A stretch of 64,000 nucleotides of DNA, taken from assembly GCF_026745355.1 (NCBI RefSeq), contig NC_079203.1, positions 37,634,037 to 37,698,036 of the forward strand, in the 5' to 3' direction. The position numbers and the translations under genes were made by a program. The notes under the pieces are model-generated. The model was given only the letters and a program-made list of their open reading frames with translations. It was not told the DNA's origin and did not search any database. Shown piece by piece: positions 1-12,528 of the stretch; positions within the stretch are counted from its first letter, which is position 1, and each line of letters begins with the position of its first letter. Source of the DNA: Beta vulgaris subsp. vulgaris (taxonomy: Eukaryota > Streptophyta > Magnoliopsida > Caryophyllales > Amaranthaceae).

Positions 1-483
1 AACAGGGAATTGTTAAACATCGCCCATAAAATACTTAAAATCGCCCAAAATATATTTTTATAGCCCAATTTACCCTTTCCTCTTTTTTACACTACCCACC
101 ACCCCCACCACCACCAACCTACTACCATTTCACCTTCTCTTTTCCCCACCATCCCACCACCACCAACCTATTGCCAAAATATATAGTGCTTTTTATTTAT
201 ATTCAGCCAGAATTTTGGCCAAAACAACATCTAGTTTTCAAAATTTCAAACTTTTCTAGTTTGGTATATAAGTCTCACTTGAATTCTAACTCAGTTTCTT
301 TCACTGTGCTGGACAGAATCATAACCTTACTAGGAAATATGATTTTCACAGCTATATGATTCGTTCCATGGAAGAAGAGTTTCAAAGAATTGTTGGTGTG
401 AGGTAAGCTAGGGTATGAACAACCACCACCTACCTTCCCACTACCGTCATCGACCTCCACCGCAGCCACCGTGTTGAATTTTT

Positions 484-668
484 TTTATACTCGAGAACGT
501 CCCGCCAGGACGTTCAGCCCATGGGGCGATCGTCCGGCCAGGACGTTCAGCCCATGGGGACGTTCAGCCCATGGGGCGAACGTTCGGTCAGAACGTTCGC
601 CCCATGGGCTGAACGTCCTGGCCGAACGTTCGCCCCATGGGGCGATCGTCCTGGCGAGACGTTCTCAA
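484..668. repeat. GC-rich palindromic repeat cluster
   Basis: About 185 bp built from repeated short palindromes: CAGCCCATGGGGCGA and its complement, GAACGTTC, CGATCG and GGACGTTC recur in both orientations, so the block can fold on itself. It is much richer in GC than its AT-rich surroundings and is followed by a poly-A stretch. Open reading frames across it simply translate the repeat. Confidence 0.7.
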
Positions 669-686
669 GTATAAAAAAATTTCGAC

Positions 687-997
687 GCAGCTTTGAATAA
701 AAGTTGAATGGTTTTTATTTGATTTTCTGGGAGTAAATCGAATCTTTAAAAGGAAAAATGATGAAGTGGAGAAGAAAGGAAGAAAAGTTGAATGTACTGG
801 CACATTCTCAATGTTAATTGCGAACTTTATTTTCAGCAGGAGTTGAAGGTTTCCTAAAGTGATAATTGAGCTTATATGAGTTTCCTCAAAGCTTTGGAGT
901 CAGTTGGGCAGTTTGAATAAGAATTGAATGGTTTTATTTGATTTTCTCGGAGTAAATCGAATCTTTAAAAGGAAAAATGATGAAGTGGAGAAGAAAG
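687..997. repeat. Direct duplication of about 90 bp
   Basis: The segment 687-779 (GCAGCTTTGAATAA to GTGGAGAAGAAAG) is repeated at 908-997 with a few substitutions and small indels. The copies are about 220 bp apart, inside the MULE-like element. Confidence 0.7.
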
Positions 998-1226
998 AAA
1001 AAGTGAAGGGTTTGTTAAAATGGTGACTCATTCAGGAGAGAGAAGCGGTTAGGGTGAGGGAGATGGTGGTGGTGGTGGTGGCGGTAGCCAGACAGACAGG
1101 AGGTGAGGTGGATGGTGTGGATTTAAGGAAAAAAAGAGGAAGGTTATAAATGTAATTGCATTGTTTTTTTGGGCGATTTTAAGTAATTGTTGGGCGATGT
1201 ATAGAAGTTCAGATATAACATTACCC

Positions 1227-3324
1227 TTTTTTTTTACAACGGGTAAAACAAAGAAAGGGAAAAGAGTTAGCCTTTTGAGCTAGATTATGCCCCAACCTTA
1301 CTTCATCTCTTTTTACTTTAGTAGAAGCAAAATATTGAAAGCTATGAGCCACTATCTTCATTTCTCTAACTATTGAATCTATATTTTTATTACTTATTCT
1401 TTTGTTTCGAAGAGCTTGAACTACCCCCAAGTTGTTTGTATTGATGATTAGTTTTGAGCATCTTCATTCCATGTATGTTAGTGCCTCAAGAATTGCGTAT
1501 GTTTCTGTTTGTTCGGAAGATTTGGCATATATTTTTTGTTTACTTCTCTTCGTTTGAGTCTGAGGTCTCATTCTTCCATGCTATTGTGGCTTGCCATTGT
1601 TTTTCTTTTTTTGTCTTCTTTCCATGAGCCATCAACTATCAAGATTTGTGTAGGGTTAGGGCCTTTGTTTCCTAAAGTCCAGCTTGTTGTTCTCGTCATT
1701 GTTATTTGGTTGTGCAGTTGATCATTTCACTCCTTTCCTTTCCATTTTCTTATAGTGATGTTGTATCTTCGACTACTCTCATGAATGACAGTTATGATTC
1801 GTTCAGGGTCTAGATTTGCTCTTCCAAAGATGATCTCATTCATATAGTCATATTCTCCATAAAGTAGCAATGAAATCTCTTCTCAAGCTTCGTCCTTCTT
1901 CTATTCCTTTTTTTTCTGAAGGGATTAAGGAAGTTTCTTATCCAATCCTGTATGAGAGTATGACTATTTTGATCGCTCTAATCCCCAATGTTGTACACCA
2001 TATTCTTTTTGAGACTTCATTGTCTCTAAACAAGTAAGATAAGCTATCTTTGTTTTTCCTATATAGCGTACAATATGGGTCTACATTCTTAATGCTTCTT
2101 TTGATGAGGTTATCTGTTATTGGAAGAGCTTTGAGAAGAATTTTTCATATGAAGTGTTTTCACTTCGAAAAAATATCTGAATTCCAGATGTATTTTCAGA
2201 ATTTTGCATTTTCTTCAAGACCTTCAGTCTTGTGGTTAAGGAACCAATATCCTGATTTGATTGTTGTATAGTCTCCTGCTTTTAAATGAATCCATTCTAT
2301 TTCATCCTTCAAACCTTCTCTTGGTATATGTGTAGCCAAGACTTTCCTTGAATCCTCTTTTGAATTTTTTTTTCCAGATGGTACTTGCTTTCCGTGTTCT
2401 GTTTGGGCCAATGATATCAACAACCACTTTGATGTTTTCTCTGGTAAAATGATCTGCATTGATAATGGGTTTTATGTTTTTTCCTAAAATCCACATATCT
2501 TTGTCCAGGTTGATATTTTTCCTATTGCCTGAACGTTTTTGTAGGCCCCCCTTGAAAGAGTTGCATGCTTTGAAGAGGCTACCAAAGGCATAAGAGCACT
2601 TTTTGGGTGGAGGGTTATCCAAAGCCAATTGTAGATGGTCTTTCTTGTATTTGGCTACATAAATTTTGTGGATCAGTGAGTTTTTGTTTTTTTTGGATTC
2701 TCCTTGCTTGGTTAAAAAGGATGGGGCTTTTGTTTACATATGCAATGTTTCTTGAGTCTTATGTTTTTCAAGAACTTCTCTTTTTCGCCAATAGATACGA
2801 GTTTTGTCTAAAGAGGATGACCACCAGAATTTGAGAAGTGTGAAGAAAATCTTGTTTGTTTTTTTCTTGGGATAAGGTAGATAGATGGAGATGATGTGTG
2901 AAGCTAGAAAGGTGAGAATGGTATTCATAATGCAAATGAATTTACCAGCTTGAGAGAGATTGACAAATTTCCATGAGAGTATTCTATCTATGGTTTAAGA
3001 GAGTAAGTTGTTGAAGGGAGTAGTGTTTTTGCCATCTACTTACATAGGACCCCCTTTGATAGATTCCAATCTTGGGTTTGTTAACCAGTTCTAGGGGTTT
3101 TCTCATGAGTTTAGTGAATTTGATTGGGGTGTTATGGCTTAAAATGACACGTGACTTGTCAAAGTTTACTATTTCTCCAGACTTTGAACATAACTCAGCT
3201 AAAACGTTTTTTTATCACCCAACAATTCTTTGAAAGGGCTTTAAAGAAGAGCAAAGCAATATTCGCAAAAAACAGATGGGTGATTTTTGGAGCACTTCTA
3301 GCAATTTTTAGACCTTCAAGTTCT
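1227..3324 (-). pseudogene. LINE-A, 3' part: RT C-terminus, zf-RVT and RNase H remnants
   Basis: This is the downstream end of an old minus-strand L1-type LINE. A short poly-T run at 1227-1236 is the complement of its poly-A tail. Next to it, residues read on the minus strand match the end of the RNase H domain of the younger LINE at 57.4-64 kb (ALRNK, NIDSIV, EVRLGH). Further upstream (2196-3324) are broken pieces of the zinc-binding RT-associated domain and the RT C-terminus (KFWWSSSLDK, YWRKRE, LFKAC). Stops and frameshifts are frequent. The reading breaks at 3324, in the codons matching the stretch just before the FADD catalytic motif, where the CACTA element begins. Confidence 0.8.
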
Positions 3325-4169
3325 CACTACAACAAATTGTCACTTGTGCCACGGTAAGAATCGTGGCCCAAGTTAAAGAAACCCGTGGCTATGTAATCTA
3401 GCCACGGGAATTTTGGAAAGTACTCCCATGGCGCAAGTGGCCGTGGCTAAGATTTTGCCACGGGAAAATAGAGGGTGTGGCGTAAAGTGAAATGTATGCC
3501 ACGAATACTCCCGTAGCTAAAAATATCCTTTGCCACGAGTATTACCGTGGCTGCAAAGCCTTTGACTCAAGTACTATTGTGGCTAAAATAATCCCTTTGC
3601 CATGAATTTTACCGTGGCTAACAAATCTTTGACAACAATTTTCTCTCATGGCTAACCAATTCAGTATGCATAAGATCTCCCGTGGCAAGAAAGAGAGTAC
3701 ACAATTCTATATATGTTACCAATTTCATATGCCAAACATATATTATTGTGCAAATAAATATATAGTAAACCATATTTTTTTAATATGGAATAATGAAATA
3801 TTATTATTAATATAAAATTTTTAATATCTTTACATTAAATGTAATTGAAATAAAAAAGCTCCATTGGCAACTAAATAAAAACGCATATTCTCCAATCTTT
3901 TTACATAGAAAAATTATAAACTACATAGTACTTTAATTGTAACTGAGAATGCGTCTTGTGCTTGATAATATGTACCCTCTTTCTCCAATCTGTAACAAAT
4001 CAAAAAAAATTGTTAAATACTATAGTGACATCCATTAATCTTGCTTTGATCGAACACAAATCAAGAACCAAACAAAATGTAGACTTAGGCTGTAGAAGCA
4101 CATCTTCCACAAGCAGCAAAAACAGGCACATTAATACTTAGACCCCAAAATCTGCAACAATCCCAATAC

Positions 4170-4661
4170 TTAGACCTCTTCATCTCCTTTTACTGCTTTT
4201 GATGTAAGCTCAAACAGAGTCTTCATGTAGGGCTGAAGCACTTCATAGTACATTGATGCAATCGCCACACGACATTCATAAGCAGCCTGCCTAATCTGCA
4301 CCTCCTGGGATGCTGCAGTTTCACAAACAACTTTCATAATGTAATTTCGTTCCATCTCATTCTCAAAGTTAGTTTTTGCAAAAGCAAGAGCATTATATAA
4401 AGCCTTTGTTGCCGCAAGACGAATTCCAGGACTATGTTGAACAAGGCTCATGCCCTGAACAACCGCTGTAAGAATGGCATTCACTTCAGTTTGCTCCAGC
4501 TCCTGATGTGATGTCTCCTCGCAAACATACCCAAGTGTCTCCAATGTTGCTTGTTTCAATGAAGCTGGACTATCTGGTTGAGTCATATTGTTAAGCAAAG
4601 ATGAAATCAGGTCAGGCCATTCCTTTCTAGGAATTCCAGTGGACGCGATTTTCACAATACA
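4170..4661 (-). pseudogene. Captured importin subunit beta-1 fragment
   Basis: The open frame of about 163 codons reads as HEAT-repeat sequence of plant importin beta-1 (karyopherin beta, nuclear import receptor). Recognisable stretches include IPRKEWPDLISSLLNNMTQ, SLKQATLETLGYVCEE, FENEMERNYIMKVVCE and YMKTLFELTSKAVKGDEE. The family protein is about 870 residues; this covers roughly residues 110-270 only. The homology begins right after a stop codon and a C-rich block and ends at GDEE, followed by GTCTAAG, which could be a former splice donor, then a stop. It has no start codon or flanking exons and lies inside a CACTA element, so I read it as transposon-captured gene sequence. No frame-disrupting change is present over the whole stretch, suggesting recent capture. 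A Cys normally expected in the ECLVSIAS-like stretch is Arg here. Confidence 0.88.
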
Positions 4662-4663
4662 TT

Positions 4664-4796
4664 AATACACAGCCCTCTCCCCTCCCCTCCCCTGCACACA
4701 GCACTGCACAGCCCCCTCCCTACTGCTGCTGCACACATCCCCCTCCCTGCACACAACCCCTCCCCACTGCCCCCTCCCCACTGCTGTGCACGCATG
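4664..4796. repeat. C-rich low-complexity block (CCCCTCCC / GCACAC)
   Basis: Irregular repetition of CCCCTCCC, CTGCACACA and CACTGC next to the captured importin fragment. The open frame on the minus strand here is a repeat translation, not a gene. Confidence 0.7.
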
Positions 4797-7637
4797 AAGG
4801 TAAATTTACAACGATTCCTACAAATTCTCTTCAAAATATATAGGGAGAACTGATAGGTACCCTGCTCCACCGAAGCCTGTACCAATCAACCCTCAAAGTG
4901 CATTTATGATTATTGGGGTTTGATTGACAATGTTGTGAGATACAAAGTGTTGCCACTAAACCAAACACTTTTAGGTGAGCTTATGATATAACTTGTCAAT
5001 TATATAGTTTAGTGATGAGACTGCATTAGTATCTATGTACAGTACAAATATAATTAAAGAGGAATGGGTTTCCTCTGTTGAGTCATTTTCCTTAATTAAA
5101 GCCGTATGTTAATGCTATTGGTACGCTATCTTAATTTCTGCCAAACTTCTTACTCCTTTTCAGGAATTTAGTAGCAGAGAAGAGAAATATCCTTTTGACC
5201 ACCAAAAATTACGATCAGAAAATCAGAATTACCAGAAGCACGAGATAAGGTATGATAAATCAGACAAAATATCATAGTATACAACCAAACAATAACAAAC
5301 TCCAAATTATTTTATGCTCTCACGTGAAATTCAGTTTACTCCCCTAGCTACTCAACTAATTCAATGTTTTCTTTTTCCGTCTGAGTAAAAATGCATGACC
5401 AAAAGTCCAAAGTAGACCACATCTTCAAAGTTTAAACCTGGAGAATTCTACCTTCTACATGTATTTGCTTATGGCCTTAACTTACAGTGATAACTCTTCC
5501 AGAACCCTTATAGATGATGTAGGTAGTTGCGAATAGAGGAATAGTAACCTACAAATAATATTTATATTTAAACAGAAATATATGAAAGCACAAAGTTTAA
5601 ACACAATAGAGAAGTGGACCGGCATAAAAAAATGAGAAAATATCATACACACAAGTTAAAGTCCATAAGTTGGACAGTTTCTAGCCTTCGCATTGATAGG
5701 ATGACCATGCCATTCTAAATCAAAAGCCACATTAGGAAAAAATAATTTCAGTAAGAGAGAGAAGACAGAAAACCATAAAGAAGGTCTAGGGTATGATACA
5801 TTTAAAAAGATAAGTAAATCAAGTCCATGGCAGTAAAAGCACTTGCATCCCCAATGAAAGCAGGTTATACAAAATTAGTACTGTAGTATAATTCTTCTCT
5901 GAGAAAATTAGCACAAGCTACAATACCTGCCTACTATCATATTCAGCTACTAAACCCCATCAAGGCTTACTTAGATTAGAGAAATGATTCCAAAAAGTCA
6001 AAACCTTATAGAATTCCCTATTCAAAATTTTCCTTGTCCAAACACTAGCTAGGCCTCTGGTTATTGCCTTAATTTTTTTTTTCTTTACTGCTGTACATCT
6101 AAATTTTAGAAAAAAAATGAAGCAAGTAAAAGTTCATGAAGAATCAAAATCTCAAAAGTAGAATTAAGGTTCTTTTCACTCACGACATGAATCACAGGGG
6201 ATGTATGCATCAAAATGAATGAAAGAGTTTTGTTCAAGAGTTTTGTTACAAGTATTGTTGGTGGCAACAATTGGAAAGGTACAGTTCCAAATTCCGTCAT
6301 AATGCACAAGACTGATATCAGCCTCGAAAATACTGTTTATAACAACAATACATCAGCAAAACCACTAAAGACAGCAGCCTCAATATCAAAGGTAAAATTT
6401 TTAGAAGGAAAAAAAAATTGCTGGTCTAATCTTTCCGCTAAAGTATTATAAACGCAAAATCCTTAATAGATTTTAGATAACAAACATTTTGCAGAATTTA
6501 TATATATGCAATCAAGATATTGCAAACTTATAACATAAACAATTTAATAACCCTCATACGAATTATAATTTCAAAGATAAAACCATCAATTCAGAGTAGT
6601 AGCTTGCCAATATCATATAATTCTTGTTGAATTAATCAAAGAAAAAACAATACATAATAAACATTTCACAAGATGCAATTAAAGAGTTACAACAAATACC
6701 GATTAATCTATCGATGAATCTGCTTGCACTACGAGATTGGTGAACGGCGAGAAATTGGTTTTAATTGAAGTTAATTAGAACTGTTGTTGATGAGAATTGG
6801 AGAACCGGTGTTGATGAGAGTTGGAGAACTGTTGTTGATGAGAGTTGGAGTCTTGGAGAATTGCCCTAATCGACTCAGCAAAACACGATTATCGTCAATT
6901 TTTTGGGCTATCTTCGTTTTTTTTTATTTGGTTTTTTCAATAATGGAATTATGGAAGCGCTTAAAGAGACAGGAGTAATAATATGATTGTAAGTTTGTAA
7001 CTGTATACAGTCTAAGTTCTTGTTTTTTTTTTACTTCTATTGGTTTTTATTTTTTATAACATATATATTCCTAAATCCTAATATCTTAAATATTATCAAC
7101 TAGAAGTATATGTGTAGCTGAATTAGAAAATTACCCTAAAAAAAGTGAATTAGAAATTAAAAATTATTCTACTATAATAAATATCGTAAAAGTCAAGGGC
7201 ATTGCCCCCGACTGCCCGAGCCCCCTAATTAAGGCGCTTCACCCCTAGACCCCGACTCGCTGACTGGCCAACAAGATCCCCATAATAGGTTATACGAAAG
7301 GGGCACAATCATATTCAAGATACGAATACACACAACATAGATCAAATTAAATCACGTGATCCTAGAAACTAATTAACCAACTTAATTTTGGCGAATTAGA
7401 CAAACAAATGATTTTCCCTTTTTTGTTCTATTTTATTTACACTTTTTAGTGTGCAGCATGGGTAAATAGAGTAACAAATTAACCCACACGATGCGATTAA
7501 TAAGTACGCTTGAAGTAAGAAATTTTAAAGTGTTTGATTTTTCATGTAGACCACATATATTGATTTTAACTTGCAATATGTTTGAATAAGTGCTATCAGT
7601 TATGGATATCCCAAAAATAAAAAGTATATTAAAAACA

Positions 7638-7858
7638 TTGGATATATATATATACACATATATATACATATATATACATATATATACATATATATGTACA
7701 TATATATATATATATGTACATATATATATATATATATACAGATATATATGTGTATATATACATATATATGTGTATATATACATATATATGTGTATATATA
7801 CACATATATATGTGTATATATATATATGTATGTATGTATATATATATATATATATATG
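7638..7858. repeat. ATATAC/TATATG microsatellite
   Basis: About 220 bp of alternating purine-pyrimidine TATATACATA and TATATGTGTA units inside CACTA element 1. The tyrosine/isoleucine reading frames on both strands are artefacts of the repeat. Confidence 0.95.
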
Positions 7859-8212
7859 TCAATCTTCTAGCTAGCAGCTTAAGTAGATTTAGCCACTTAT
7901 AAATTTACATTGTTGCATATTAATGTGGCTTAAAGGTATGTTTTCCATGAGAATTTTTTTTATGGCACAGGTGTAGCCACGGGAAAATCAATTAGTTGTA
8001 GCAACGCCATGAAGTTTGCCACGGGAAAACAATTACTCGTAGCAAAACTAAGATTTTTGCCACGGGAAATCAACTGCCTGTGGCATAAATTTCACTAGGT
8101 TTTGAATTTTTGGTCAAAATTTATTTTTCCCGTGGCTAAGGGAAATTATGCCATGGATTTGGAATTCCCGTGGCATAATTCGTGGCACAAGTGCCAATTT
8201 GTTGTAGTGTCT

Positions 8213-8350
8213 TTTTGGGATTCTAATCTTATGAGGTTCTTGGAGAGCACTTCCATGCAGAGAATAAAGATGTAAGAAGAGAAAGGGTCACCTTTTCTTA
8301 GGTCGGTTGTATTGGAGGTATGTCCTTCAAACAATGTGATGGGTATCTCT
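8213..8350 (-). pseudogene. LINE-A, middle part: RT fragment upstream of the CACTA insertion
   Basis: On the minus strand the residues LRKGDPFSSYIFILCMEVLS match the conserved RT stretch LRQGDPLSSYIFILCMEVLS of the LINE at 57-64 kb. This piece joins the 3' part at 3324 once the CACTA element and its TCT duplication are removed. To the right the match is lost near 8350, where LTR-type sequence starts. About 170 RT codons between here and the next LINE-A piece at 14720 are missing. Confidence 0.8.
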
Positions 8351-10765
8351 AAAAGATAGTTTATAGGATCAGTTACGAGTTACGATAATATTAGTATAAT
8401 TAAGTACTCGATATGTTTAGCTGGAAACCGTTACCGGTTGGCAATATTATTATTAAATATATTTGCAACTTAATTATTATTAATCCTATAGGATCGCATA
8501 CATTCGCATGGGTTGAACCATGAATATATTTGGACTAAGGTTCAATAAAAATATCAAAGAAAACTTTTGAATTCTCTAGCCGAGTCAACAACGACATTAT
8601 GCACATTGTGCATATCTTCCGTTATGTGGAATCACTAGTAGAATAAATACTATTTGCTGCGATAATATTGCTGCGGTTTTACCTATACGCAGCAATATAA
8701 CACGCAAAAAGAAAAGAAAAAATAGAAATTGACAATATTGCTGCGGTTCCCGCCCAAAACCGCAGCAATATTGTCTAACGAACACTTTTTAAAAATAATG
8801 TGGGGCCCTGAACAGCAAATATTGCTGCGGTTTCCACGTAGGACCGCAACAATATATTAAAAAAATATTTTTTTAATATATTGCTGCGGTCCTACGTGGA
8901 AACCGCAGCAATATATCTAAAAAAAATGAAACCGTAAAAATCTTTAAGTGGGGCGCCTTTCCCCTCTCACACCTCCCCCTCTCTCATGTAAACCCTAAAT
9001 ATAAATTAACTAGGCGCCTCTCTCCTCTCAAATCTCCCCCTCTCAAAGCTCCTAGCCCCTCTCTTTCTTCCCTCCCTCACATCTCACTCCCGGAATTTCC
9101 TCCTCTCTTTCTCGTGTAGAATTCCGGTCGTCATCCTCACATCCTCTTCCTTTTCGTTTGTTTGTCGTCGGCCGTTGAAACTTAAAGCCCTAAATCCTTC
9201 TGTTGCTTGTTTCTCGAAATCAGACCGGCCGCATCTCGTTCGCGAGTCGTTGTGTTGCTCATTTGCGTTTTGTCATCTCTCCTCTCTACTCTTCGTCGGC
9301 GGTTCTGTCATAATCACGCGATTTCGTCTGGTTTTTTTTTCAGATCGGAGATTTTTTTCTTCGTCATCATCACGCGATTTCGTCTGGTTTTCTTCGTCGG
9401 CAGTCTCATTCGTGAGTCGTTCGAAGATATCTTTATAATTTCAGATCGAAGATTTTTTTCAGATTCTCGAAGATCGAAGATCGAAGATCGTGAGTCAGTT
9501 CAATTCTCGAAGATGGTGAAGTAAATATCTTTATAATTTCATATCGTGAGTCAGTTCAATTGTCGAAGATCGAAGATTTTCATTTCGATTTTTTCAGATT
9601 TAATTTGTGTATTTTGTCGTTTTCTTTATTATTTCAGATCTGGTTTTTTTTTTATTATTATTATTTTAGATAGGTTTTTTCCGTTTGTTGATTATTTTCG
9701 TTTGGTGATTATTTCAGATCAGATTTTCATTTCGATTTGTGTATCACAAGCTTTAGTGGAGGAGTCGCAATTTTTGTAATTGTTTTTATAATATTTTAGT
9801 AATTATTTGTGTATCAGAATACTACTTTTGAGTTGTATGGTTTAGGTTTTTTTATAATTTGCCTTAAATATTTTTGTTGTTTTTTTAGTTACTATAATTT
9901 TGGTTTTTTATATTCTGCCTTAAATATATTTCAATTTGAATTTTTATGTCTTTGAATTTTGTATAATAATTTTTTGTTATTAGTTTCAATAAGTGTTGTT
10001 TTATTTGCTTTTAACCTTTTTGTCATTCAAATTTGATGGCAAAATGCAAAAAAAAAAAAAAATTTTTTTTACCTGTACAGACCCTATTGTTGCGGTTTTA
10101 CTAAAAAAATCGCAGCAATATGCTTTCTAAATCTGATATAAAATAAGTATATTGTTGCGGTTTGGCCTAAAAAATCGCAGCAATATTGGTATATATTGCT
10201 GCGGTTTTAAACCACAGCAATATTATTAATACCTATTGCTGCGCCCTTAATTGCTGCGCGCCCCAATCCGCAGCAATAGGGCACTTTTTAACCGCAGCAA
10301 GTAGCCTTTATTCTACTAGTGAATTAGTTTCTTGTTAGGATTTTTCCTAAAATTAAGCTACTCTAATTCTAGGGGATTACATTATAAGATATTTATCTTA
10401 TATATATATGATATTGCTTTCTTATAATGCTCTAGAGAACATTACGTGATATTTGGTTTGACCCCAAAAATCTATTCTACAAAAGTGAGACACAAAGTAC
10501 TTGGGAGTAAGAGTCTAAGAGATATACTTTGCTCTTCCTACTCCAAGATCTAAGGTGTCCTTGTGTTGTGGTTCGATCGTGTGATGTGCTAGCCATTAGA
10601 GGGACTTCAAGTAAGGTTCTCAAGAAAGTAACCTGATCGAATCTGCTAATTGGAGGTGCGCTACAAAGGTATATTAATGTGTATAATACGTTCATGAATT
10701 AATATATGTGTAGTTTCGATTTTGACCTGTTTTCAAAAACTATATGTTTTTATCAAAACCCTTCA
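8351..10765 (+). mobile_element. Copia-type LTR (left), split by CACTA element 2
   Basis: The right end TTCA is followed one base later by TGGTATCAAGAG, which resembles a primer-binding site complementary to initiator tRNA-Met. A copia gag start follows downstream. Removing CACTA element 2 leaves an LTR of roughly 0.7 kb. The left boundary is not clear; I place it where the LINE match ends. No second copy of this LTR is present in the window. Confidence 0.5.
8633..10321. mobile_element. CACTA element 2, non-autonomous, 1.7 kb
   Basis: It begins CACTAGTAGAATAAA and ends with the exact inverse, flanked by the 3-bp duplication AAT at 8630-8632 and 10322-10324. The subterminal motif TTGCTGCGG recurs in both orientations at 8660-8930 and 10085-10310. 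The interior (about 8940-10070) has pyrimidine-rich, leader-like sequence with CCTCTCTC runs and repeated CGAAGATCGAAGA, resembling a captured 5'-UTR/first-exon region. I see no recognisable protein there and no transposase. Confidence 0.9.
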
Positions 10766-10766
10766 G

Positions 10767-10780
10767 TGGTATCAAGAGTC
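10767..10780 (+). other. Putative LTR-retrotransposon primer-binding site
   Basis: TGGTATCAAGAGTC lies just inside the LTR end. It resembles the complement of the 3' end of plant initiator tRNA-Met (TGGTATCAGAGC), with one extra A. Confidence 0.55.
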
Positions 10781-12528
10781 ATCTTACACATATTAAATTT
10801 TTGATCTATTATTAATATACTTGGTGAATTTTATGCTTTTATTATATGATTAGATGAACATGTGATAATGATTATTTTTTTATATTCGGAAATCATGTTG
10901 TATGTTTCGAATTTAGCCCTAATTTTATTGTATCATGCGCATATTTTTGATTTATTTGCTTATTGGATTTTATTACTATGCGCAAGGGTAGATAAAGATC
11001 ATGTTTTATATTGTTCCCTTTAAAATTTTGAATTAATGATTTTTCCAAATTGATTAATGTCAATTTTAGTTAACCATATCTTATCATGATTATTACTTAA
11101 TAGTTCATGATTAAAATTTATGCCCTATATTTGATTTAATGTTAAAGATCAATAATCTATCCATTAGTTAATGTGATATTTGTAAACATGTAAATCATCT
11201 TTCATTTAAAAAAAAATAAAAGAGAAAGGTTGAGATGAAGTTTCAGCGTCAACAAGCAGGGAGTTTATTTTTCCTTTGCCGAAAGATACTTCGGCGGTGA
11301 CATTCATTGGGATGTGCTGGTTTTAAGTGGGTTGTATACAGAATTCGTAAATTACGACTTGCTATATATAGGTTTCTGTAAGGTTTTCACCCTTACTGTC
11401 TTACTTAATTCAATTCGACATAAAAGGTTTAATAAAATATTAGGCAATAAATAATAATGTTATATGTGACGTGCGCTAATTATTTTATTAATGTAGTTTT
11501 AAGTGGGAGGATTTGAAAAACATGAGGGTTTTAGGTTAAGTTGAGACTTAGTTGGGCTCGTTAACTCTAGATAACCTTTTTCGTGTGTTGATCTTTTAGT
11601 AATAATAGGCATGAGAATTCGATTAGATTTAATTAAGATTAATAATTGGTAGAATGTTTAAATTAATTATTTCTTGCGCATTTATGTATGTTTATACATG
11701 TATTACGTGATTTATATAAATGGCTTTTATATAAAATGGGCCATTCATTTTGGAAAATGAATGGGTGTATGTTATTAAATATAATCATGCAAGTTTTGTG
11801 ACTAGTATGGCCCAAATAGGATAGAAAATATGGTATGTATATCATTTTGTTTTATTTGTAATTTAAATACAGTCTGCGAACCATTATGTATTTTTGTATA
11901 TTATAGTATAAATTATTATTTTAATTAAAAACAAAAATGTTCTCACTTGTAATCATGAGAAGATGAAGATCAATTGGTGAGACAAGCTATCCGGATTGAA
12001 GAGAAGAACTTCAAGTCTATGGGCCATACTAGGATCATTTATTTTGTTACATGTTTTATATTTAATTGTTATTGGTTTGTTTTATGGTGTTTGATTATTG
12101 TTCACTAGTTTACTCAATAATCAACCAACATAGAAAAACCTAAGTCCCAAATAATATTGAGAATAATAAGAGTAGACTTAGTGAAGAGGTCTACATGTTA
12201 GTTTGGTTTTCTCATCAATTTAATTTTGGAGTCCTTATAAATTGAAGCAAAGGGGTAGGTTCAATTGGCTATTTTCACCTATCAACCAAGAATTATACGA
12301 AAGTTATAATTAGTAGATGGATTGCTTACCTAAATCATTAGCTTGAGTGTCATGCCACAGTTGCCTTAGGCTAAGTGAGATAGGATCTTGGAATCATTTT
12401 ATTCGGAGGGACTTATATTTTTTAACCTAAATAAAATGTTAATAACTTGTTTATATTGCATGTTGCTTTATTTTAAGTTATTAAATATGTTAAAACGAAT
12501 TTGATTGCATTTCTTTCCATTTGTAGTA
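10781..12528 (+). other. Copia leader, non-coding
   Basis: About 1.75 kb of AT-rich sequence between the primer-binding site and the gag start. I see no conserved coding sequence or RNA gene in it. Confidence 0.4.

Larger units (their letters stand above)
5..1226. mobile_element. MULE-like non-autonomous element with long inverted ends
   Basis: The two ends are inverted copies. The left side has CATCGCCC followed about 20 bases later by CTTAAAATCGCCCAAAA; the right side has the complement, GGGCGATTTTAAGTAATTG and GGGCGATG. The relation continues inward as C-rich (ACCACC-type) sequence at 90-175 facing G-rich (GGTGGTGG) sequence at 1050-1110, so the arms exceed about 150 bp. No transposase is visible. 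Long arms and no coding sequence fit a Mutator-like non-autonomous element. The left edge sits at the window start, so a 9-bp target duplication cannot be tested. Inside are a GC palindrome cluster and a direct duplication (about 687-779 and 908-997). Confidence 0.5.
3325..8209. mobile_element. CACTA (En/Spm) element 1, non-autonomous, 4.9 kb
   Basis: It begins CACTACAACAAATTG and ends with the inverse; the outer 29 bases agree at 28 positions. A 3-bp target duplication TCT lies at 3322-3324 and 8210-8212, as expected for CACTA elements. Subterminal repeats GCCACGGGAAA and CCCGTGGC crowd both ends (3355-3690 and 7975-8195). No transposase is visible. The interior holds an importin beta-1 fragment, a C-rich block, a 24-bp tandem repeat at 6786-6851 and a long TA-type microsatellite. 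It sits inside LINE-A, whose RT reading continues across the junction when the element is ignored. Confidence 0.92.

Noticed and set aside
4170..4661. A functional importin beta gene
   Set aside because: Covers under a fifth of the family protein, has no start codon or neighbouring exons, and lies inside CACTA termini with target duplication.
7590..7902. Tyrosine/isoleucine-rich small proteins on both strands
   Set aside because: They are translations of a TA-rich microsatellite.
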